Assembly (NCBI RefSeq): GCF_013185185.1
Contig: NZ_JAAZWE010000007.1
Span: 1 to 64,000 of the forward strand
Source: Saccharibacillus endophyticus
Lineage (GTDB): Bacteria > Bacillota > Bacilli > Paenibacillales > Paenibacillaceae
Direction: 5' to 3'
Length of the DNA: 64,000 bases
Of this stretch, positions 8,400 through 17,363 are shown piece by piece; the stretch's first letter is position 1, and each line of letters opens with the position of its first letter. The notes under the pieces are model-generated. The model had not been told where the DNA came from, made no database searches, and saw only the letters and a list, made by a program, of their open reading frames with translations. The position numbers and the translations under genes were made by a program.

Positions 8400-9604
8400 C
8401 GGAAGGAACGAACGGCATGGGACAAAACGCAAGCAGCGGCAAGCGCGAAACGCGCGTGATCGAGCCGGGCAAGACGATCGGCGTGCTCGGCGGCGGGCAA
8501 TTGGGCCGCATGATGGCGCTGGCGGGAGCGCCGCTGGGGTATCGCTTCGTGGCGCTGGACCCGGTAGCGGACGGGCCTTGCGGCCAGGTGTCGGCGCAGA
8601 TCGTCGCCGCGTACTCGGACAAGGAAGCGGCGGCTGAACTGGCCGCGCGGACGGACGTGATCACGTACGAGTTCGAGAACGTGGATGCGGAAGTGGCTGC
8701 TCTGCTGGAAGAGCGGTCGTACGTGCCGCAAGGCAGCCGGCTGCTGTACACGACCCAGCACCGCCTGCGCGAGAAGGCGGCGCTGGAAGCGGCGGGCGCG
8801 ACGGTTGCGCCTTACGCGGCTGTGTCAAGCGAAGCGGACTTGGACGCGGCGGTCGAGCGTCTGGGCACGCCGTGCGTGCTGAAGACGGCGACCGGAGGCT
8901 ATGACGGCAAAGGGCAGTTCGTTATTCGCGACCGCAGCGAGGTCGCAGCGGCTTACGCGGAGCTTGCGGCGTCGGGAGCGGAGCTGGTGTTGGAGCAATT
9001 TATCGCGTTTCAATGCGAGATTTCGGTGATCGCGGCGCGCAGCTCGGCGGGCGAAACGAGTACGTTCCCTCCCGCGGAAAACATTCATCGCGGCGGCATC
9101 CTGCATGCTTCGATCGTTCCGGCACGCGTTCCGGCACGTATTCTGGCCGAAGCCGAGCAATTGGCGGCACAGATCGTCGAGTCGTTCGATGCGGTCGGGC
9201 TGCTGGCCGTCGAGATGTTTTACGGCAAGGACGGCAAGCTGTACGTGAACGAAGTCGCACCAAGGCCGCATAACTCGGGCCATTACACGATGGAAGCTTG
9301 CATCACTTCGCAGTTCGAGCAGCATGTGCGCGCGATCTGCGGATTGCCGCTCGGCAGTCCCGACCTGCGCACGCCCGTGGTGATGGTCAACGTGCTGGGC
9401 GAGCATTTGGACGGGGTGAACAAGCTGATCCTGTCGCCGGAGAGCGTCGGAACGGACCTCGTGCGGCCGAAGTTCCATCTGTACGGCAAAGCCGAAGGAA
9501 AGACCGGGCGGAAGATGGGGCATATCAACTTGCTTTGCGGCGATACTGCCGATGCGCTGGCCTGGATCGACAACGCCGGCATCTGGCCGGTTGAGGGCGC
9601 TTGA
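8396..9604 (+). CDS. purK: N5-carboxyaminoimidazole ribonucleotide synthetase
   Basis: 402 residues, ATP-grasp family. TIGVLGGGQLGRMMALAGAPLGY is the N-terminal nucleotide-like fold and KTATGGYDGKGQ the ATP-grasp loop. VNEVAPRPHNSGHYT is the conserved metal and substrate region. It makes N5-CAIR from AIR, ATP and bicarbonate. The ATG at 8396 overlaps purE; the in-frame ATG at 8417 also has a GGAAGGA site and cannot be excluded, as the extra N-terminal residues are not conserved. The gene is noticeably GC-rich. Confidence 0.95.
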   Translation: MTEGTNGMGQNASSGKRETRVIEPGKTIGVLGGGQLGRMMALAGAPLGYRFVALDPVADGPCGQVSAQIVAAYSDKEAAAELAARTDVITYEFENVDAEVAALLEERSYVPQGSRLLYTTQHRLREKAALEAAGATVAPYAAVSSEADLDAAVERLGTPCVLKTATGGYDGKGQFVIRDRSEVAAAYAELAASGAELVLEQFIAFQCEISVIAARSSAGETSTFPPAENIHRGGILHASIVPARVPARILAEAEQLAAQIVESFDAVGLLAVEMFYGKDGKLYVNEVAPRPHNSGHYTMEACITSQFEQHVRAICGLPLGSPDLRTPVVMVNVLGEHLDGVNKLILSPESVGTDLVRPKFHLYGKAEGKTGRKMGHINLLCGDTADALAWIDNAGIWPVEGA

Positions 9605-9740
9605 GTCCAATCCGCTACCCCGTCTCCCTGTGACACCTTATATAATGAAAGAAGGCGCGTCGAACCTGCCGTTTGCGATCCATGATCCATCGGCATGTCG
9701 GCGCGAACCTCAAATTTACTTTTTGGAGGCTATACCCCTT

Positions 9741-11039
9741 ATGATCGAACGTTACAGCAGACCGGAAATGCGCAGTATCTGGAGCGAGGAAAACAAATTC
9801 AAAGCATGGCTGGAAGTCGAAATTTGCGCTTGCGAAGCGTGGGTGGAACTGGGCGTGATTCCGGCGGAAGACGTGCAAAAAATCCGCGATAACGCGACTT
9901 TCGATATCGACCGCATTTACGAGATCGAGCAGGAAACGCGCCACGACGTGATCGCGTTCACACGCGCGGTATCCGAAAGCCTCGGCGAAGAGCGCAAATG
10001 GGTCCATTACGGCCTGACTTCGACAGACGTAGTGGATACGGCAATGGGCTATCTGCTGCTGCAAGCCAATACGATTCTGGAGCGGGACATCTTGAATTTC
10101 ATCGAAATTCTGAAGGACAAGGCGATCGCTTACAAGAGCACGCCGATGATGGGCCGTACTCACGGCGTACACGCGGAGCCGACGACGTTCGGTCTGAAAA
10201 TGGCGCTGTGGCACGAAGAGATGAAGCGTAACCTGGAGCGTTTCCGTCATGCGGCGGACGGCGTGCAATACGGCAAAATGTCCGGCGCTGTCGGCACTTA
10301 CGCCAATATCGATCCGCGCGTCGAAGAAATCGTCTGCGGCAAGCTCGGCACGAAAGCCGCTCCGATCTCGACGCAGACGCTGCAGCGCGACCGTCACGCG
10401 GAATACATGGCTTCGCTCGCGCTGATCGCGACGTCGCTCGACAAGTTCGCAACCGAAGTTCGCGCCCTGCAAAAGAGCGAATTCCGCGAAGTCGAAGAAG
10501 CCTTCGCGAAAGGTCAAAAAGGTTCGTCGGCGATGCCGCACAAACGCAACCCGATCGGCAGCGAAAACATTTCCGGCCTGTCCCGCGTCATTCGCGGTCA
10601 CATGCTGACGGCATACGAGAACGTCGGACTGTGGCACGAACGCGACATCTCGCACTCCTCGGCGGAACGCGTCATCCTGCCGGACGCGACGATGCTGCTC
10701 AACTACATGCTGAACCGCTTCGGCAACATCGTGAAAAACCTGACGGTGTTCCCGGAAAACATGAAGCGCAACATGGAGCGTACTTACGGCGTGCCGTTCT
10801 CCGGCCGCATCCTGACCAAGCTGATCGACTCCGGCATGAGCCGCGAAACGGCGTACGACACCGTGCAGCCGCGCGCGATGCAAGCTTGGGAAGAACAACG
10901 CAGCTTCAAGGATATCGTATTGGCAAGCCCTGCGATTACGGACGTGCTGAGCGCGGAAGAGATCGAAGACGCGTTCAACCCGGCATGGCACTTGAAGCAT
11001 GTCGATACGATCTTCGCGAAACTGGGCTTGAACGAGTAG
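9741..11039 (+). CDS. purB: adenylosuccinate lyase
   Basis: 432 residues of the fumarase/aspartase superfamily. The signature GSSAMPHKRNPIGSEN is present, with TSTDVVDTAM and GRTHGVHAEPT earlier. It cleaves SAICAR to AICAR and adenylosuccinate to AMP. The ATG at 9741 is the true start (MIERYSRPEMRSIWSEENKF), with TTGGAGG 11 nt upstream. The 136-nt gap to purK contains no gene. Confidence 0.96.
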   Translation: MIERYSRPEMRSIWSEENKFKAWLEVEICACEAWVELGVIPAEDVQKIRDNATFDIDRIYEIEQETRHDVIAFTRAVSESLGEERKWVHYGLTSTDVVDTAMGYLLLQANTILERDILNFIEILKDKAIAYKSTPMMGRTHGVHAEPTTFGLKMALWHEEMKRNLERFRHAADGVQYGKMSGAVGTYANIDPRVEEIVCGKLGTKAAPISTQTLQRDRHAEYMASLALIATSLDKFATEVRALQKSEFREVEEAFAKGQKGSSAMPHKRNPIGSENISGLSRVIRGHMLTAYENVGLWHERDISHSSAERVILPDATMLLNYMLNRFGNIVKNLTVFPENMKRNMERTYGVPFSGRILTKLIDSGMSRETAYDTVQPRAMQAWEEQRSFKDIVLASPAITDVLSAEEIEDAFNPAWHLKHVDTIFAKLGLNE

Positions 11040-11078
11040 ACAGGATCAAGCTTTTCATCGTTAAGGAGGATAACAACC

Positions 11079-11984
11079 ATGTTCGTATCTTCGCAGGCTC
11101 TCTCCACCGCCGAACATCTGGTGGACGCGCCGCTGCTGTATAAAGGAAAAGTACGCGAGCTTTACGATCTCGGCGAGTATTACCTGATCGTCGTGACCGA
11201 CCGAATCTCCGCGTTCGACTACGTGCTCGATCCTGCTATCCCGTATAAAGGCGACGTGCTGAACCGTCTGAGCGCGTACTGGTTTCAGCAAACGGCCGAT
11301 CTGCTGCAAAACCATGTCGTTCATACGGACGTGCTGAAGCTCGGCGCGGTCGCCAAAGATCCGCTGGCGCTGAAAAACCGCATCATGGTCACCCGCAAAG
11401 CGGAACGCATCGATATCGAATGCGTCGTACGCGGTTATATCACGGGCGGCGGCTGGCGGCAGTATCAAACGGGCGGCAGCATCAACGGCATCGAACTTCC
11501 GGAAGGCCTCCGCAAAAACGAAGCATTCCCGGAACCGATCTTCACGCCCGCCGCGAAAAACGACGTGGGCCACGACGAAGATATCCCGTTCGAAAAAATG
11601 GAAGAACTCGTCGGAGCCGGACTGGCTGCGGAATTGCGGGATAAAAGCCTCGCCTTGTACGAATTCGCCCGCAAAGCTTGTGCCGAAAAAGGCATCATCC
11701 TCGCCGACTGCAAATTCGAGTTCGGCCTGGTCGACGGTCAAGTCATACTGATCGACGAGATTTTCACGCCGGACTCTTCCCGCTTCTGGGCGGAAGACAA
11801 GTACGCGCTCGACGTCGAGATCGACAGCATGGACAAAGAACCCGTGCGCGCGTACCTGTCCGGAACGGATTGGGACAAAAACAGCGCGCCCGACCCGCTT
11901 CCGGCGGAAGTCGTGGAAGAAACGACGAAGCGTTACCTCGGCATCTACGAGCGATTGACCGGCAAAAGCCTGCTCGGCCTGTAA
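11079..11984 (+). CDS. purC: SAICAR synthetase
   Basis: 301 residues. KGKVRELYDLGEYYLIVVTDRISAFD carries the ATP-binding N-terminal motif. VRGYITGGGWRQYQ and DEIFTPDSSRFW are family signatures. It couples CAIR to aspartate. AAGGAGG lies 8-9 nt before the ATG, and the gap to purB is 39 nt. The length (about 300) is that of the longer PurC form rather than the ~240-residue B. subtilis form. Confidence 0.95.
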   Translation: MFVSSQALSTAEHLVDAPLLYKGKVRELYDLGEYYLIVVTDRISAFDYVLDPAIPYKGDVLNRLSAYWFQQTADLLQNHVVHTDVLKLGAVAKDPLALKNRIMVTRKAERIDIECVVRGYITGGGWRQYQTGGSINGIELPEGLRKNEAFPEPIFTPAAKNDVGHDEDIPFEKMEELVGAGLAAELRDKSLALYEFARKACAEKGIILADCKFEFGLVDGQVILIDEIFTPDSSRFWAEDKYALDVEIDSMDKEPVRAYLSGTDWDKNSAPDPLPAEVVEETTKRYLGIYERLTGKSLLGL

Positions 11985-12132
11985 ATTTTCGCACCGCCGT
12001 CCAAGCGTGTCCCGTCAGGGACGAAAGCGGCCTGCCGCACAACCAACCACTATCAAACAGCCGACTTCCCGATTCTGCCTTCTTTTCAAACAGGCGAAAA
12101 GATTCGGGAAGGGCTTATCCAGGAGGACATTC

Positions 12133-12375
12133 ATGAAAGCCAAAGTCTATGTGACCATCAAGCAAAGCGTACTCGATCCGCAGGGCGTTGCCGTTCAAGG
12201 CGCGCTGCACTCCCTCGGCTTCAACGAAGTGGAAAGCCTGCGCGTCGGCAAATACATGGAGCTCGAACTCGGCGACGTGAGCAAGGAAGCTGCCGGAGAC
12301 CGCGTGAAGGAAATGTGCGAAAAGCTGCTGGCCAACACGGTCGTCGAAGACTACCGCTACGAACTGGAGGGTTAA
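12133..12375 (+). CDS. purS: FGAM synthase, PurS subunit
   Basis: 80 residues, MKAKVYVTIKQSVLDPQGVAVQGALHSLGF..., the usual PurS length. It bridges PurQ and PurL in the multi-subunit Gram-positive FGAM synthase. The ATG at 12133 has AGGAGG upstream; the longer frame from 12007 is untranslated leader. A 148-nt gap separates it from purC and holds a short GTCCC/GGGAC hairpin at 12009-12022. Confidence 0.95.
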   Translation: MKAKVYVTIKQSVLDPQGVAVQGALHSLGFNEVESLRVGKYMELELGDVSKEAAGDRVKEMCEKLLANTVVEDYRYELEG

Positions 12376-12380
12376 ACACC

Positions 12381-13070
12381 ATGAAATTTGCAGTCCTCGT
12401 ATTTCCCGGTTCCAACTGCGATATCGACTGTTACAAAGCGGTAGAAAATGTTCTGGGCGAGCCGGTCGATTACGTCTGGCACACCGCGACCGACCTCTCC
12501 GCCTATGATTGCATCCTCGTGCCGGGCGGTTTCTCGTACGGCGACTATCTGCGCTGCGGCGCGATCTCGCGTTTCGCTCCGGTCATGAACGAAGTGGCGA
12601 AGGCTGCCGAAGAAGGCAAGTTCGTGCTCGGCATCTGCAACGGTTTCCAGATCCTGACCGAAGCCGGACTGCTCCCTGGTGCACTCCGCCGCAATATGTC
12701 GATGAAATTCGCATGTCGCGACACGGTGCTGAAAGTGGAAAACAATGCAACCCCGTTTACCCGAGATTACGCGGCCGGCGAAGAGATCGTGATTCCGATC
12801 GCGCACGGCGAAGGCAACTACTACTGCGACGAAGAGACGTTGGAGGAACTGCGCGCCAACAATCAGATCGCTTTCCGGTATAAAAGCAATCCGAACGGTT
12901 CGGTGGACGATATCGCGGGCATCACGAACAAAGCCGGCAACGTGCTCGGCATGATGCCTCACCCGGAACGCGCGGTCAACGAAATTCTCGGCACGACAGA
13001 CGGCAAGAAGATGTTCACATCGATTATTAACGCTTGGAGGGAACAACATGACGCAGCAAATGTCCGTTAA
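12381..13070 (+). CDS. purQ: FGAM synthase, glutaminase subunit
   Basis: 229 residues, class I glutamine amidotransferase. The nucleophile is Cys86 in VLGICNGFQ and the His-Glu pair is in MMPHPERA. It supplies ammonia to PurL. It starts 5 nt after purS and its end overlaps the purL start by 23 nt, consistent with coupled translation of the complex. Confidence 0.96.
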   Translation: MKFAVLVFPGSNCDIDCYKAVENVLGEPVDYVWHTATDLSAYDCILVPGGFSYGDYLRCGAISRFAPVMNEVAKAAEEGKFVLGICNGFQILTEAGLLPGALRRNMSMKFACRDTVLKVENNATPFTRDYAAGEEIVIPIAHGEGNYYCDEETLEELRANNQIAFRYKSNPNGSVDDIAGITNKAGNVLGMMPHPERAVNEILGTTDGKKMFTSIINAWREQHDAANVR

Positions 13071-15309
13071 GGAACCGACGGCGGAGCAAATCGCGGATCA
13101 GCAAATTTACAAACAGATGGGTGTATCGGACAGCGAGTTCGAGCTCATCTGCGGTTTTCTCGGCCGTAAGCCAAACTACACGGAAATCGGCGTTTTCAGC
13201 GTAATGTGGTCCGAGCACTGCGCCTACAAAAATTCGAAGCCGCTGCTGCGCAAATTCCCGGTCACGGGTCCCCGCGTCCTGATGGGACCGGGCGAAGGCG
13301 CGGGCATCGTCGATATCGGCGATAACCAGGCGGTCGTGTTCAAGATCGAAAGCCATAACCACCCTTCGGCGGTCGAGCCTTTCCAAGGCGCGGCAACGGG
13401 CGTGGGCGGCATCATCCGCGATATTTTCTCGATGGGCGCTCGCCCGATCGCGTCGCTGAACTCGCTGCGTTTCGGACGGCTTGAAAGCGACCGTGTCAAA
13501 TACCTGTTCGAACATGTCGTCAGCGGCATCGCGGGATACGGCAACTGTATCGGGATCCCGACGGTCGGCGGCGAAGTCGTGTTCGACGAAAGCTACGAAG
13601 GCAACCCGCTCGTCAACGCGATGTGCGTCGGCCTGATCGATCACGACAAGATCCAGCGCGGCGTGGCGAAAGGCATCGGCAACCCGGTCTTCTACGTCGG
13701 TCCTCCGACGGGACGAGACGGCATCCACGGCGCGACGTTCGCATCCGAAGAACTGACGGAAGAATCGCAAGAGCGTAAGACAGCGGTTCAGGTCGGCGAT
13801 CCGTTTATGGAAAAGCTGGTTATGGAATCTTGCCTGGAACTGATCGACAGCGGCATCGTGGTCGGCATTCAGGATATGGGCGCAGCGGGTCTGACGTGCT
13901 CCAGTTCGGAAATGGCGAGCAAAGCGGGCAACGGCCTGGAACTGTACCTCGACCAAGTGCCGCAGCGCGAAGAAGGCATGACGGCATACGAAATGATGCT
14001 GTCCGAGTCCCAAGAGCGCATGCTGTTCGTCGTCGAACCGAAAGACGAAGCGCAGGCGATGGAAATCTTCGAGCGTTGGGGCGTCATTTGCGCGAAGGTG
14101 GGTAAAGTAACGGACGACGGACGTTTGAAATTGCTGCATCACGGCGAAGTTGTCGGCGACATGCCGGTGCACGCGCTGGTCGACGAATGCCCGATCTACG
14201 ACAAGCCTTCGAGCGAACCGGCTTACTACGCGCAGAACGCGACCGTCGACACGACGGCTTACAACGAAGTAACGGATCTGGGCGGCGCTTTGAAAAAAGT
14301 GCTGGGTTCGCCGAGCGTGGCGAGCAAAGCCTGGGTGTACGAGCAGTACGACTACATGGTACGCACGAACACGGCGGTACGTCCGGGCTCGGACGCGGCG
14401 GTCGTGACGATCGACGGCACGCGCAAAGCGTTGGCGATGACGACGGACTGCAGCGGACGTTTCGTGTATCTGGACCCTGAAGTGGGCGGACGCATCGCAG
14501 TCAGCGAAGCGGCGCGCAACATCGTCTGCTCCGGCGCGGAGCCGCTGGCGATCACGGACAACCTGAACTTCGGCAGCCCGGAAAAGCCGGAAATCTTCTG
14601 GCAGATGGAAAAAGCGGTCGACGGCATGGCCGAAGCTTGCCGCGAGTTGGATACGCCGGTTATCGGCGGCAATGTCAGCTTGTACAACGAAAACGCCAAA
14701 GGCTCGATCTACCCGACTCCGGTCGTGGGCATGGTCGGTCTGGTGCACGACGTGGATCATATCACGACGCAGCATTTCAAAGGCGAAGGCGATATCCTGA
14801 TCCTGACCGGCGTTACGCGTGCGGAGCTTGGCGGAACCGAATTCCAGCAGGTGGTTCACGGCGTAACGGAAGGACGTCCTCCGCAGCTCGATCTGGCAGT
14901 CGAAAAGAAACTGCTGGGCGGCGTGCTGGAAGCGATCCAAAGCGGTCTTGTGCGTTCGGCGCACGACTTGTCGGACGGCGGTCTTGCGGTTGCCGTAGCG
15001 GAAAGCTGCATCGGCGGCGGTCTGGGCGCTCAGGTCAGCATCCATACGGAAGAGATCGGCGAAGCCGGCCTTCGTCCCGATTTCGCTTTGTTCAGCGAAA
15101 GCCAATCGCGAATCCTGCTGTCGGCAACGCCGGAAAACGCGGATGCGCTGTTGAGCGGACTTGCGGCGCACGGCGTTCCGGCCGCGAAGATCGGACGCGT
15201 ATCGGGACTGCAGCTCCATATCACGGTAGACGGAAAAGAAGTGCTCAGCGAAGAGATTCATACACTCAAACAGGTCTGGGAGGATGCGATTCCATGTCTG
15301 ATGAAGTAA
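13048..15309 (+). CDS. purL: FGAM synthase, synthetase subunit
   Basis: 753 residues, the small PurL form that needs PurQ and PurS. SVMWSEHCAYKNSKP, GPGEGAGIVDIGD and HNHPSAVEPFQGAATGVGG are family motifs of the AIR-synthase-like ATP-binding fold, which occurs twice in the protein. It converts FGAR to FGAM. GGAGGG precedes the ATG inside the purQ end. purF overlaps its 3' end by 16 nt. Confidence 0.96.
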   Translation: MTQQMSVKEPTAEQIADQQIYKQMGVSDSEFELICGFLGRKPNYTEIGVFSVMWSEHCAYKNSKPLLRKFPVTGPRVLMGPGEGAGIVDIGDNQAVVFKIESHNHPSAVEPFQGAATGVGGIIRDIFSMGARPIASLNSLRFGRLESDRVKYLFEHVVSGIAGYGNCIGIPTVGGEVVFDESYEGNPLVNAMCVGLIDHDKIQRGVAKGIGNPVFYVGPPTGRDGIHGATFASEELTEESQERKTAVQVGDPFMEKLVMESCLELIDSGIVVGIQDMGAAGLTCSSSEMASKAGNGLELYLDQVPQREEGMTAYEMMLSESQERMLFVVEPKDEAQAMEIFERWGVICAKVGKVTDDGRLKLLHHGEVVGDMPVHALVDECPIYDKPSSEPAYYAQNATVDTTAYNEVTDLGGALKKVLGSPSVASKAWVYEQYDYMVRTNTAVRPGSDAAVVTIDGTRKALAMTTDCSGRFVYLDPEVGGRIAVSEAARNIVCSGAEPLAITDNLNFGSPEKPEIFWQMEKAVDGMAEACRELDTPVIGGNVSLYNENAKGSIYPTPVVGMVGLVHDVDHITTQHFKGEGDILILTGVTRAELGGTEFQQVVHGVTEGRPPQLDLAVEKKLLGGVLEAIQSGLVRSAHDLSDGGLAVAVAESCIGGGLGAQVSIHTEEIGEAGLRPDFALFSESQSRILLSATPENADALLSGLAAHGVPAAKIGRVSGLQLHITVDGKEVLSEEIHTLKQVWEDAIPCLMK

Positions 15310-16769
15310 AGCAGCCGTTGTGGACGGGGGACTACTACAACGAGGGAATGGATCAGATCGATCCGTTCGACACCCTGCGCGAAGAATGCGGCGTGTTCGG
15401 GGTCTACGGACATCCGGACGCCGCGTCCCTGTCCTATTACGGTTTGCATGCACTTCAGCACCGGGGAGAGGAAAGCGCGGGGATTTGCGTCAGCGACGAA
15501 GATCACTTCAATTATCATCGCGGTTTGGGTCTGGTCAAAGAGGTTTTTGACAAAGACACGCTCGCCGGACTTCAAGGAAAGCACTCGATCGGCCACGTCC
15601 GTTATTCGACAAGCGGCGGCGGAGGGTTGACCAACGCCCAACCGCTGGTGTTCAAATACAAAGGCGGCGACCTCGCGGTCGCCACCAACGGCAATATCGT
15701 CAACGCGCCGCAAATTCGGCGCGAGCTGGAAGAAAGCGGTTCGATTTTCCAGACGACGAGCGACACGGAAGTCGTGGCTCACTTGATCGCCCGTTCGCCG
15801 AAAGACTTCGTCGAAGCGGCGAAAGACGCCATGAACCGGATCGTCGGCGGCTATGCGTTCATGCTGCTCACGCACGACAAGCTGCTCGTCACCTGCGACC
15901 CGAACGGACTGCGCCCGCTCACGATGGGCCGTCTCGGCGACGCGTACATCTTCACGTCGGAGACCTGCGCGCTCGAAGTCATCGGCGCGGAAAGTATCCG
16001 CGACGTCCGTCCGGGCGAAATGCTGGTGCTCGACCGCGAAGGCCTGCACGAAGAGCGCTTCACCGAAGGACAGCGCAAAGCGCTGTGCGCGATGGAGTAC
16101 ATCTACTTCGCGCGTCCCGACAGCGACATGAACGGCTCGAACCTGCACTCCGCCCGCAAACGGATGGGCAGCGTGCTGGCGCGGGAAAAATTCGTCGACG
16201 CCGATCTGGTAACCGGCGTGCCGGACTCCAGCATCTCCGCCGCGATCGGCTACGCCGAGCAGACGGGCATCCCGTACGAACTCGGCCTGATCAAAAACAA
16301 ATACACCGGCCGGACCTTTATCCAGCCGAGCCAGGAACTGCGCGAGCAAGGCGTCAAAATGAAACTGAGCGCCGTGCGCCGCGTCGTCGAAGGCAAACGC
16401 GTCGTCATGATCGACGACTCGATCGTGCGCGGCACCACGTCCCGCCGCATCGTGAACCTGCTTCGCGAAGCAGGCGCGACCGAGGTCCATGTCTGCATCA
16501 CCTCGCCGCCGTTCAAAAACCCGTGCTTCTACGGCATCGACACCCCGGACAGCCGCGAACTGATCGCGTCTTCCCGCACCGTCGAAGAGATCCGCGAAGA
16601 AATCGGCGCGGATTCGCTCGCTTTCCTGAGCTACGAAGGCTTGATCGAAGCCGTGGACGGCGAGGACCGGGAAGCTTATAAAGGCGGTTTGTGCATGGCC
16701 TGCTTCGACAACGATTATCCGACCCAGGTGGATTTCGGGGGAGAAGAAAAACTCGGATGCGGATGTTGA
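15294..16769 (+). CDS. purF: amidophosphoribosyltransferase
   Basis: 491 residues with an N-terminal glutaminase domain and a C-terminal phosphoribosyltransferase domain (VVMIDDSIVRGTT). The nucleophile Cys32 in REECGVFG implies removal of a 31-residue propeptide. Cysteines in KALCAMEY, NPCFYG and the C-terminal CMAC suit the Fe-S cluster known in the B. subtilis enzyme. It catalyses the first committed step, PRPP to phosphoribosylamine. GGGAGGA lies before the ATG at 15294. Confidence 0.95.
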   Translation: MSDEVKQPLWTGDYYNEGMDQIDPFDTLREECGVFGVYGHPDAASLSYYGLHALQHRGEESAGICVSDEDHFNYHRGLGLVKEVFDKDTLAGLQGKHSIGHVRYSTSGGGGLTNAQPLVFKYKGGDLAVATNGNIVNAPQIRRELEESGSIFQTTSDTEVVAHLIARSPKDFVEAAKDAMNRIVGGYAFMLLTHDKLLVTCDPNGLRPLTMGRLGDAYIFTSETCALEVIGAESIRDVRPGEMLVLDREGLHEERFTEGQRKALCAMEYIYFARPDSDMNGSNLHSARKRMGSVLAREKFVDADLVTGVPDSSISAAIGYAEQTGIPYELGLIKNKYTGRTFIQPSQELREQGVKMKLSAVRRVVEGKRVVMIDDSIVRGTTSRRIVNLLREAGATEVHVCITSPPFKNPCFYGIDTPDSRELIASSRTVEEIREEIGADSLAFLSYEGLIEAVDGEDREAYKGGLCMACFDNDYPTQVDFGGEEKLGCGC

Positions 16770-16800
16770 AAAGGGAAGGGTGAGGTGGGGGAGGCGCTGC

Positions 16801-16917
16801 GGGTGGAGGGGCCTTCCGATCGCTGTTTCAATCCGATTCCTTCATTAGATAACTTATTTAGAGGTAGGAATCGTATTTCAAAGGCGACCACTTCGTTTCT
16901 TCAGGCTCCCTCCACCC
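16801..16917. repeat. nested inverted repeats behind purF
   Basis: GGGTGGAGGGGCC (16801-16813) faces GGCTCCCTCCACCC (16904-16917). Inside it, CGATTCCT (16834-16841) faces AGGAATCG (16866-16873). A T run follows at 16945-16951, 28 nt past the outer stem. No gene is visible in 16770-17363. Confidence 0.6.
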
Positions 16918-16975
16918 TCCGCTGACTCCGACGCGCACGCATCCCTTTTTTGTGGGTAGGGTAGAGGGCAGTGCT

Positions 16976-17166
16976 GCTTTTTCTTTTGGGAGAAAAAGCG
17001 CTTGGGGTAAATGTATATAATTTCTTAGAAGAGCGTTCGAAGTTCGAGCGAGTCCAACGGCAAAGCAGGATATAAATCATAAAGCTTTCCTTTTCGAATG
17101 TAATCGAAAAGATCTTTAACCTAACTTAATTTCCAGATACAAGCGACGCTTGCATCTGGAAATTAA
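16976..17166. repeat. three further hairpins in the purF-purM gap
   Basis: GCTTTTTCT/AGAAAAAGC at 16976-16999. CTTTTCGA/TCGAAAAG at 17090-17111. A long hairpin has 20-nt arms at 17126-17145 and 17147-17166 with one mismatch and a single central base. None has a following T run that would make a classic terminator. Confidence 0.65.
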
Positions 17167-17177
17167 AATGCATGTTC

Positions 17178-17320
17178 GGAAGCTGTTAAGCGGAGGGAGA
17201 AATTCAGTGAAAGGCGCCTTTGAGCCCGGAGATTTAAGCTTGAAATGTACATTTCAAGCTTAAATCTCCGGGCGAGACAGCGCCTTGAACGAATTTCTCC
17301 CGCAGCGCCCTTCAGCTTCC
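17178..17320. repeat. 143-bp palindromic element
   Basis: The core 17225-17272 is a perfect 48-bp palindrome, CCCGGAGATTTAAGC to its complement, centred on AAATGTACATTT. The arms continue imperfectly outwards: AAGGCGC 17211-17217 with GCGCCTT 17280-17286, GGGAGAAATTC 17195-17205 with GAATTTCTCCC 17291-17301, and GGAAGCTG 17178-17185 with CAGCTTCC 17313-17320. It lies 44 nt before purM. The origin is unknown. Confidence 0.85.
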
Positions 17321-17363
17321 CCACGAACAGGAATTTAATTTGAAGATAAAGGATGTGTCGGTT

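Noticed and set aside
14637..15293. A long N-terminal extension of PurF
   Set aside because: It lies in another frame of purL, is Arg-rich, and the proper start at 15294 has a ribosome site and the conserved propeptide.
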